Shown in pieces: positions 30,100 through 38,100 of a stretch of DNA of 64,000 bases. The translations under genes and the position numbers were made by a program. The first letter of the stretch is position 1. Each line of letters opens with the position of its first letter. The notes below the pieces were generated by a model. That model was given only the letters and a program-made list of their open reading frames with translations, ran no database searches and was not told the origin of the DNA. Source of the DNA: JAXMHN01 sp964578605 (GTDB lineage: Bacteria; Verrucomicrobiota; Verrucomicrobiia; Limisphaerales; SIBE01); NCBI GenBank assembly GCA_964578605.1, contig CAZODO010000013.1:1-64000 (forward strand), written 5' to 3'.

Positions 30100-30302
30100 C
30101 GGTTTGGTGCGACAGACTCTTCTCTGCCGGCTCACCCCTGTCAACGACCGGCGCGATCAGGCAAGTTCACCCGCCCGCAAGGACGGGCTTGGCGGTCCCG
30201 CCCCGCCGCCCCGTTGCCGCCAGGATCGTCTTGCGCGAAGCTTGGCCCCTCTGGTACCGTCGCCCGCTGTCGAAAGCTCCAGCCGGAGCGCCAGACCTAT
30301 CA

Positions 30303-30965
30303 ATGCAACTCAAATACCTTGTCCTTGACGACGCCCTTTACCAGTACGCGCGCGACCGGCGCAGCCAGGCGGACGATCCGGTCCTCGCCGCCCTCACGGA
30401 AGAGAACCAAGCGTTTGGCGAAGACGCGAAATGCCAGATTAGCGAAGAGCAAGGTTCGTTCATGACGCTGCTGGTGGCCGCAATTGGCGCGCGTTCCGCC
30501 ATCGAGGTCGGCACCTTCACCGGATACAGCGCCATCTGCATCGCCCGCGGGCTGGCCCCGGGCGGCCGCTTGATCTGCATGGATCAAAACCCGCGCTGGC
30601 CGGAGATCGCCCGGAGGCATTGGGCCAAAGCGGGCGTTGCGGACAAGATTGATTTCCGCTTCGGCGCGGCCATACCAATCCTCCAGAAGCTCGAGGAGGG
30701 CCTGGTCTTTGACTTTGCCTTCATCGACGCCGCGAAGCCCGAGTATGACACCTATTACGAACTCATCCTGCCGCGGGTGCGGCCGAACGGGCTGATCTTG
30801 TTCGACAACATGCTGTGGGCGGGGCGCCTCACGGGCAGCCTCGAGAACGACCCGTGCGGCCAGGCGATCGATGCGCTCAATCGCAAGTTGGCCGGTGATC
30901 CGCGCGTGCAAGCCGTTCTCCTCCCGTTTGCCGACGGCATCCAGGTCTGCCGGAAGCTCCCTTGA
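30303..30965 (+). CDS. Class I SAM-dependent O-methyltransferase
   Basis: A 220-aa enzyme of the CCoAOMT/catechol-type O-methyltransferase family; cytoplasmic. The SAM-binding motif is AIEVGTFTGYSAICIARGL, acidic residue motif ICMDQNP, and the metal/catalytic region DFAFIDAAKPEYDTYYE, then ILFDNMLWAGRL. The ATG at 30303 fits the family N-terminus. The substrate cannot be inferred. It stands alone on the plus strand between selB and yceI. Confidence 0.94.
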   Translation: MQLKYLVLDDALYQYARDRRSQADDPVLAALTEENQAFGEDAKCQISEEQGSFMTLLVAAIGARSAIEVGTFTGYSAICIARGLAPGGRLICMDQNPRWPEIARRHWAKAGVADKIDFRFGAAIPILQKLEEGLVFDFAFIDAAKPEYDTYYELILPRVRPNGLILFDNMLWAGRLTGSLENDPCGQAIDALNRKLAGDPRVQAVLLPFADGIQVCRKLP

Positions 30966-30992
30966 GCGGCTCGGCGCGGCTGAAAACAGAAA

Positions 30993-31019
30993 TCCCCCGC
31001 TCCGGGCTGGAGCGAGGGA
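30993..31019 (-). terminator. Hairpin terminator between convergent O-methyltransferase and yceI
   Basis: An 11-bp stem with one mismatch (TCCCCCGCTCC / GGAGCGAGGGA) and a 5-nt loop. Read on the minus strand it is followed by ATTTCTGTTTTC, a loose U-tract, so it best serves the yceI transcript. Confidence 0.55.
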
Positions 31020-31046
31020 TCGCAGGAATTCGCTGAGAAAGCGCGC

Positions 31047-31679
31047 TTAGTTGGAAGCGGGTTTGGCGAGGACCCATTCAATCCCGATCTTGACCTCGTC
31101 GCCGGTCTTGATGAGGCCCATGGCCAGCTTCGGCTCCGGGGGTTTCACACCGAAGAAGCTCATGTTGAAAGTGATGGCGCCGGATACCTTGAGGTTGCCG
31201 CCTTCGACCCGCTGAATGGTCACCGGCATCTCGATGGACTTGGTGGTGCCGGACACCGTGAGGTCGCCCTTGCTCATGAACTCGGCGGGGCCATTTGGCG
31301 TCTTCGGTTCGGACTTCAGGGTCATCTCCTTGAGCTCATACTTGATCTGGGAGTGCTCCTTCATGTTCATGTGATCCTGCATGACCTGGTCCATCACCTT
31401 ATTGCCGCTCTTGAGCGAACGGACGGGAATGGTGACATTGACTTTGGGCAGCGGGTCCAGCGTCTTGAGATCTTTGTCGAACTCCGGACTGACCTCCATG
31501 GCGCCGGAGATGATCTGACCTTTGACGGTCCAATCGTGGATGTTCGAGGTTCCGTCGATTTTGACTTCGCTGCCGGGGCGCGCCATGTACTTGATGGTGT
31601 CGGCGGCTTGGAGCGAAGCCATCCCCATCACCAAGACGAAGCTGGCAGCGGCGAGTGTTTTAAGAGAAGCGGATTTCAT
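31047..31679 (-). CDS. YceI-family periplasmic protein
   Basis: A 210-aa lipocalin-like protein with a clear Sec signal (residues 1-25, ending ASLQAAD). The YceI barrel motifs are visible: IDGTSNIHDWTVKG, PVRSLKSGNKVMDQVMQDHM, KGDLTVSGTTKSIEMPVTI and FNMSFFGVKP. Family members bind isoprenoid or polyprenyl chains in the periplasm. In this phylum YceI is often near oxidoreductases; here it is 123 bp downstream of one in the same direction. Confidence 0.93.
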   Translation of the reverse strand: MKSASLKTLAAASFVLVMGMASLQAADTIKYMARPGSEVKIDGTSNIHDWTVKGQIISGAMEVSPEFDKDLKTLDPLPKVNVTIPVRSLKSGNKVMDQVMQDHMNMKEHSQIKYELKEMTLKSEPKTPNGPAEFMSKGDLTVSGTTKSIEMPVTIQRVEGGNLKVSGAITFNMSFFGVKPPEPKLAMGLIKTGDEVKIGIEWVLAKPASN

Positions 31680-31802
31680 GCGTTTCTATATCAACTTTTG
31701 ATTTTGTTATGTGTTGCGATTTCAGCCGCAGTTGCCAATTGGACTGATTTCATCCCGGGGCAATTCATTGGCAGCGCGTCTGGATCTGTGGCGTCGACCT
31801 GG

Positions 31803-33161
31803 CTAAACGGCCTCGAACAAGTCCTTGGTGAGGTTGACTTTCTGTCCTTTGAGGATCGCCTCGTTAGCCTTGATAGCCATGATGGTCGCGTCCAATCCTT
31901 CCTGGTAACTGGCCCCGGGCTGCTTCTTGATGTTGGCCAGATACTCTTTGAGAGCTGTCACATCGTTGATGTCGTAGCTCTCTTTAAAATCCTCCACGGC
32001 CGTGCCGGTCTCGTGCGTGTTGGCGATAAAGGCTTCCAAGGCGGAGAACAACGGCGTGGGTGTGTCTGATTCACCGGGTTTGGCGCCTGCTTTGTTCAGT
32101 TTGGTGGCATTCGCGCTGAGAGCGATGCCGGTTTCCTTGTAAAAGCTGTCTTTGTTCGCGTAGACCTCCCAGCCCAGCAGCGGGGCGTCCACTTCCTTGA
32201 ACATCCAGGCTTTGCTATCCCGGAGCATTACGGCGGCATCGCTGCCGTAGTACATTTCGTACTCGCCGTCGAACGAGTTCGTCAGGGCAGCGTCGTAAAC
32301 CAGGTTCACCCCGCCCGGAAACTCAAACACCGCCTGGATCGTGTCGGGCACCTCACGCCCGTCCTTCCAGAACAGCACCGAACCGAAGCCGGTGACGGAC
32401 AGCGGCCGGGCTCCAAGGAACCAAGCCGCGGAATCCACCTGGTGAATGCCATATTCCCCAATGAGTCCGGCCGAGGTCTTGTTGCTCAGGCGCCAGTTCA
32501 TCTCCTGCTCGCGCGCCGGGTTGGGCGACGTGCCGCGCCAGCTCTGTTTCTTGTGCCATTGCGCCCGGGCCAGAACGGTTCTGCCCAACGCGCCCGCCCG
32601 GATGAAGGGAAGCATGAAATGGCGCTGCGGATCCGATCGATAGAGCAAACCGACCTGGAACTCCTGGCGAGGGGACGCCTGGGCGGCCTTCGCGATGGCG
32701 CGGGCGTCCTCGATCGTTGTGGCCATGGGCGCTTCGCAATAGACATGCTTGCCCGCCTGGAGCGCGGCGATCGCGATGTCGCGGTGCAAATGCGACGGCG
32801 TCGCGATCAGAACCGCCTGGATCTCTTTGTTGTCCAGAATCTTCCGGTAATCGCTGACCGCGCTCACGCCGGGCGCGGCTTTCGCGGCGCGCTTCAAGGT
32901 CGCTGGATAATTGTCGCAGACCATTCTCAGGTTGGCCTGCGGAAGGCGGGTGAGCGTCGACACAATTTCCCGGCCCCACAACCCGAAGCCGATCACGGCA
33001 CAATTCACCTTGGGCCGGTCCGGATCGACCGTCGTGGTCTCTGCGGGTCCGGTCTGGGCCGTGATTTCGACGCCGCCAAGCAGGGTCATAAGGGTCGCCA
33101 GGGACCCGCCCTTGATGAAATCGCGCCGGTTGAAGTCTGTCGTTTCCGTATTTGTTTTCAT
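31803..33161 (-). CDS. Tat-exported Gfo/Idh/MocA oxidoreductase with EAP in place of EKP
   Basis: 452 aa with Tat signal FNRRDFIKGGSLATLM. The Rossmann motif CAVIGFGLWGRE and TPSHLHRD are intact. The catalytic motif reads VYCEAPMAT (E143-A144-P145), so the conserved Lys of EKP is Ala. The later D-x-G-x-H motif reads EYGIH, with Glu for Asp. The fold is clearly kept, but the chemistry may be altered (compare the EVP variants of GH109-type members). It lies 132 bp downstream of ThuA-DUF1080 in the same direction, a combination seen around 3-keto-sugar metabolism. Confidence 0.92.
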   Translation of the reverse strand: MKTNTETTDFNRRDFIKGGSLATLMTLLGGVEITAQTGPAETTTVDPDRPKVNCAVIGFGLWGREIVSTLTRLPQANLRMVCDNYPATLKRAAKAAPGVSAVSDYRKILDNKEIQAVLIATPSHLHRDIAIAALQAGKHVYCEAPMATTIEDARAIAKAAQASPRQEFQVGLLYRSDPQRHFMLPFIRAGALGRTVLARAQWHKKQSWRGTSPNPAREQEMNWRLSNKTSAGLIGEYGIHQVDSAAWFLGARPLSVTGFGSVLFWKDGREVPDTIQAVFEFPGGVNLVYDAALTNSFDGEYEMYYGSDAAVMLRDSKAWMFKEVDAPLLGWEVYANKDSFYKETGIALSANATKLNKAGAKPGESDTPTPLFSALEAFIANTHETGTAVEDFKESYDINDVTALKEYLANIKKQPGASYQEGLDATIMAIKANEAILKGQKVNLTKDLFEAV

Positions 33162-33293
33162 TGCTGATAAGGGCGCCGCGCGGGCGTCTCACTCTGTCAA
33201 TCGAGGCAAGCTGTGCCTTGCGCTCAAGTTTCTGGGTTCAAATATGGGCCATCCCGTTTGGCGAACCTGGGCTCGCAAGCCGCGGCTCGCAGC

Positions 33294-34661
33294 TTAATCC
33301 AGTGTCTTGATCCGGATTCTCCGGAAGGCCACCGAGCCATGGTCCCCCTGCAGCATCAATGGCCCCGGGGCGTTCAGGTTCGCGTCCAACTCGCCGCCGG
33401 TCGGGCGGTCGATCTCCACTTCGTCATGGATCTTGGTCCCGTTGAGCACCACCGTGACCTTGTTGCCCCGGATGGTTGCTTCGACTTGCTGCCATTCCCC
33501 TGGCCCGCGCGAAACAAAAGCCGATGGCGCCCGGAAGTTGTAGAGCGCGCCGTTGCCGCCGAGTTCCGTGCGGGTGGTCAGAAAGTCGTCCAGGATCTGA
33601 ATTTCATACCGGCCGCGCAGGTAAAACCCGCTGTTGGCACCCTTGGGAACCATGAAATCGTACCGGATCACGAAGTCCTTGAACTTCTCTTCGGTGACCA
33701 GGTCGGTGCCGTGTGTGTCCGGGGCCACTTCGTTGACCAGCATGCCATTCTGGGCGCTCCAACTCAGGTGGGAATCGGGATTCCGCGCCTTCCACCCGTC
33801 CAGGTTCGTCCCGTTGAAAAGCAGTTTGAACCCGGCCTGCGTTTCTGTCTGGTTCAACCTCGCGGCGGTGTTCTGAGGCAGGGAATCGCCTTCGACAAGG
33901 CCAAGCGCCCAGCGGACGCCTTCCAGGATATGCTTCTGATAAACGGGGTTTTCCCAGACGTCTTCGCGATGCCCGAGCGAGGTGTAGAAAACCTTGCCTT
34001 GCCCCACGGTCTTGCTCCAGGCCACCGGGTAATCACCAGGCACGCCCGTGTTGGGATGCTTGTTGAGCGTGAGCAACCCGTGGACTTGTGACCGATCGAA
34101 ATTCTTGAAGATGTAAATCTCGTCAAAAATGCTCCAAATGCCCCGGAGATGCCGGGTGGCAGGATGGCGAGTGTCCTGGTTGATGCAATCGACGCAGACC
34201 TGGGCGCCATGGGTGAGAAACTCGCCGCCGATCATTTCGAGATACGGCCGGTACCCATGGAAAGTGTCGGTGGCCGAGTGCATCCCGACGAAACCCTTGC
34301 CCGACTTGATCCACTCGATGAAGGCGTCCTTATCCGGAATCGGCAGATCGCCCGTGGTATTGGCGAACACGACAGCGTCGTACTTCTTGAGCGCTTCCGG
34401 AGTCATCTTTTCCTTCACGTCGGCGTCGTCTTTGCCGTCTTTGCCGCCGCGAACGAAATCGACCGTAAACGCCTGGCTGGTTTTCGCCAAATTCGCCAGC
34501 ACCTGCTCCGCAACCGGAATCGAACTGTGCCGAAATCCCTGGGTGGCCGTGACAACGAGCACGTGTTTCGGGGTTTGCGCCGTCACCGCGAGCGCTGCTG
34601 CGCCAAAGATGACCGCGACCGCGAGGACCTTTCTGAACCGGCTGACCGTTTCTTTTTTCAT
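33294..34661 (-). CDS. ThuA-domain / DUF1080 (3-keto-disaccharide hydrolase-type) fusion
   Basis: A 455-aa secreted protein with signal peptide (1-28). Residues 30-265 are a ThuA domain, a glutamine-amidotransferase-like fold found in trehalose/sucrose utilisation loci (VVTATQGFRHSSIPVAEQVL, FVGMHSATDTFHGYRPYLEMIGGEF, YTSLGHREDVWENP). Residues 275-455 are DUF1080, a concanavalin-like jelly roll (FKLLFNGTNLDGWK, SGFYLRGRYEIQILDD). DUF1080 members include 3-keto-glycoside hydrolases. The gene precedes the oxidoreductase at 31803. Upstream lies the palindromic island 4. Confidence 0.93.
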   Translation of the reverse strand: MKKETVSRFRKVLAVAVIFGAAALAVTAQTPKHVLVVTATQGFRHSSIPVAEQVLANLAKTSQAFTVDFVRGGKDGKDDADVKEKMTPEALKKYDAVVFANTTGDLPIPDKDAFIEWIKSGKGFVGMHSATDTFHGYRPYLEMIGGEFLTHGAQVCVDCINQDTRHPATRHLRGIWSIFDEIYIFKNFDRSQVHGLLTLNKHPNTGVPGDYPVAWSKTVGQGKVFYTSLGHREDVWENPVYQKHILEGVRWALGLVEGDSLPQNTAARLNQTETQAGFKLLFNGTNLDGWKARNPDSHLSWSAQNGMLVNEVAPDTHGTDLVTEEKFKDFVIRYDFMVPKGANSGFYLRGRYEIQILDDFLTTRTELGGNGALYNFRAPSAFVSRGPGEWQQVEATIRGNKVTVVLNGTKIHDEVEIDRPTGGELDANLNAPGPLMLQGDHGSVAFRRIRIKTLD

Positions 34662-35193
34662 GATTTCAGAGTATGCGCCATCCCGCTTTCAGACCAAGCA
34701 GAGTGGGGTGCCATTCATTTAGAGGGAATTTTCGCAAGGTCAAGATCCGTTTCGATTGACCCATGGCGATCCCTCAGTCCAGGCGCGGCATCCCGCCTTC
34801 ACGCCCATGCTGCTCTTGTCATGCGGAATTCCGGCGCAAATTGGATCAGGCTGCCCGGGCCAAAGGTGCCCTCAATCATCAGAGCCAGCCCCGAGGGGAT
34901 GCGGCGCGGGACATGCGCGGCTGCGGAAAAGCAAGGATCGGCATCGGAACGGAGTGCGCCGAAGCACCCGGCTCCCTCCGGATATAACAGGTATATAACA
35001 CGTATTTAACAGGTATTTAACACGTCTCCGAGACGTGTTAAATACCTGTTAAATACGTGTGAAAAGCGAGCTATTCACGGCAGGACCCCCATTCAGGGGC
35101 GGCAGGGCAGCCGGTCCCCCGGGGCGTTCGCGCCCGTCACCCTTTCTCTAAGGCTTTGACCGCGTGCCGGATGCAGGCATACTATCTGCATCC
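34662..35193. other. 532-bp divergent intergenic region holding island 4
   Basis: Lies between the leftward ThuA gene and the rightward CotH gene, so it must carry both promoters. The only strong structure is the AT-rich palindromic array at 34984-35060. No small gene is convincing here. Confidence 0.6.
34984..35060 (-). repeat. 11-bp-period array forming a 30-bp perfect palindrome (island 4)
   Basis: Four 11-bp units run 34984-35027: ATAACAGGTAT, ATAACACGTAT, TTAACAGGTAT, TTAACACGTCT. Bases 34998-35027 are then repeated exactly in inverted orientation at 35031-35060 with only CCG between, a 30-bp perfect stem. The first 40 bases match island 1. As RNA it would fold into a very long hairpin; as DNA it could cruciform. 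Confidence 0.88.
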
Positions 35194-38100
35194 ATGCGGA
35201 TCTTGTCCCAGGCGGTGCGAGTTGTGGCGTGCGTCGTCCTGGTTTTCCAGGTTTGGGAGCCGGCAAGCCGGGTGTGCGCAGGTGTCCCCTCGGTCATCGG
35301 CGTTGCTCCCGAGCCAGGTTTCCTCAACCAACTGGACTCTGTGCGCGTCACGTTTAGCGAGCCGGTGGACGGGGTTCGGGCAGGGGATTTCCTCATCAAT
35401 GGACTGCCAGCCACGGGCGTCGAGGGCGCCGGGGCTCAGTATGCCTTCCGTTTTGACCCGCCGCCATTTGGGCCGGTGGACATCACCTGGGGGCCGTTGC
35501 ACACGATATTCAGTGTTGCCACGCCCTCCGATCGGTTCGACGGGGGCGCAGCGGGTTCGACCTGGGCCTACCAGTTGATCAATCCCGCCCCGCCAAAGGT
35601 CACCGGGGTGCTTCCGATTCCTTCGGCGACGCTCCGGAAGTTGGCGGAAGTGGAGGTGAATTTTGACCGGCCAGTGATCGGTGTGGACGCTTCGGACTTG
35701 CGGCTGAATGGGGGGCAGGCGGTGGCGGTGTCGGGGTTCGGTTCGGGGCCTTACCGGTTCTCATTCGACGAAGCGGGGGCGGGGCAGGCGACGCTTGCCT
35801 GGAGTTCGGAGCCTGGTATCAGTGCCGATGACGCCGGGGCGGCGGTCTTTTCGGGGACATGGTGGAGCTATGCGATCGATCCGGATCAGCCGGTCCCGTG
35901 CGTTGAGGTCCACGAGATCATGGCGGAAAACCAGTCCGGCCTCCTGGACGAAGAGGGCGATGCGGAGGACTGGCTCGAGTTGCGCAATTGCGGGGCGGAG
36001 CCGGTCAATTTGGAAGGCTGGTCGCTAAGTGTGGATCGCGAGGAGGAGGGGCAATGGGTCTTTCCAGACACGGTCCTTCCGCCGGGAGGTTACCTGGTCA
36101 TTTGGGCCTCGGGCAAAGACCGGCGCGATCCGAGTTTCGGCCGGTATTTGCACACCAATTTCAAGCTGAACGCCGCGGGCGACACCGTGCGCTTATTTGG
36201 GCCGGAGCTTCCACGAACGTTGGTGGATGAGTTGCGGTATCCCGAGCAGGCGCCGGACTATTCCTACGGCCGGTTGGGAACGGATGCCGGAGGGCGGTTG
36301 TCCTTTCTGGCGCGGCCGACGCCGGGCGCCCCCAACGTTTCGGACGAGATGATCGGCAAGGTCGAGGAAGTGCATTTCAGCGTCGAGCGAGGCTTCTTCA
36401 ACGCGCCCTTCCACTTGACGCTGGCGTGCCCGACGGCGGGGGCGGAGATCCGCTATACGCTGAACGGGAGCGTGCCTGCGTTGACCAATGGGTTCGTGTT
36501 CGATGCGCCAATCCTCGTTGTCACGACACGCGTGGTTCGCGCGGCGGCGTTTGCTCCGAACCGGTTGCCGTCGCGCATTCAGACCCATACGTATCTGATG
36601 AACCTGGCGAACAATCGCCGGTTGCTGCCGGCGCTCTCGCTGGTGACGGCCACCAACAACCTCTATGGCCGCACCGGGATTATGGAATCGAACCCCCGGA
36701 ACACCACCAAGCATGGGGCGGCCTGGGAGAGGCCCGTGTCTGTGGAATGGGTGCGCCCGGAGGACAATGGCGGCTTCCAGGTGGATGCCGGGATTCGCGT
36801 CGCGGGAGGCGATTACATCCGGCAACGGTACAATTACCGGACGACGGTGGCGCCGGAGGGAAAATATTCATTCCGTCTGTACTTCCGGGGGAATTACGGT
36901 CCCGGCAGGCTGGAATATCCGCTCTTTCCGGGGTCGACCCTGCAGTCCTATAACAACGTGCACGTTCGCGCCGGGATGAACGACCATACCAACCCGCTCA
37001 TCAAGGACGAGTTCCTTCGCGCGCTCAGCTTGGACGTGGGCATTCCGGCCTGCCATGGCACGTTCGTTTCCCTGTTCTTGAACGGCGTTTACAAGGGGCT
37101 TTACAACCCGTGCGAACGGGTCGATGACGATTTCCTCCAGGCGTATCACGGGGGCGGGGAGCTTTGGGACGTGATCGGGCCGAACAACCAGGTCATTCGC
37201 GGCGACATGACCGCCTGGTCTCAGCTTCGCACGGCGGCGCGCAAAGACCTGGCGGCGGCCTCCAATTACCTCGCGGTCGCGGCCCGCATGGATCTTGTGA
37301 ACTTCATCGATTACCTGCTGCCGCTGGTGTGGGCCGACAATGACGATTGGCCGCATAACAACACCCGCGCCGCCCGGGAAAAGAAGGACGGGGCCCCCTT
37401 CCGGTTTTATCCGTGGGACGCGGAGTTTGCCTTCTCCAGTCACGCGGTCAGCTATGACACCATCGCGGGCACGTTGTCGTCGCTCAGCCCGCCTTGGGGG
37501 ACGACGGATTACCAGGCGATCTTCAACGCGTTGAAGCGATCGCCCGAGTTCAAGATCCTGTTCGCGGATCGCGTGCATCGGGCTTTCTACAATGGCGGCC
37601 CCCTCACGGACGAACGGATTCGGGCGCGATACAACGCGATGAAAGCCCAGGTGGCGCCCTCGATTCCTGGGTTCAATGACCTGATCGGCACCTGGATCAA
37701 TCGGCGGCGGCTCTACCTGATGAATAGCTTTCAAAGAGCCGGGTTTCTCCGCTCCACCAACGCGCCAGGCACAAGCCCGTTCGGCGGACGCGTCGCGCCC
37801 GGTTACAGGCTCCTCCTGACCAACTTGTCCGGCAGCATCCTTTACACAACGAACGGGACGGATCCGCGGGTGGCATTCTCGGGGAAACCCAGCCCGAGCG
37901 CTCTCGAGTACACCGCGCCGTTGGTCCTGAACCGCAGCTTGCAACTCAAAGCGCGGTCGCTCGACCACACCAACTGGAGCGCGTTGACCGAGGTGACCTT
38001 CGAAGTGGACCAGGCCGGAAGCCCGTTGCGCATCACCGAGATCATGTTCAACCCGCCCGGCGGGAGCGCTTATGAGTATGTCGAGCTCGAAAACACGGGC

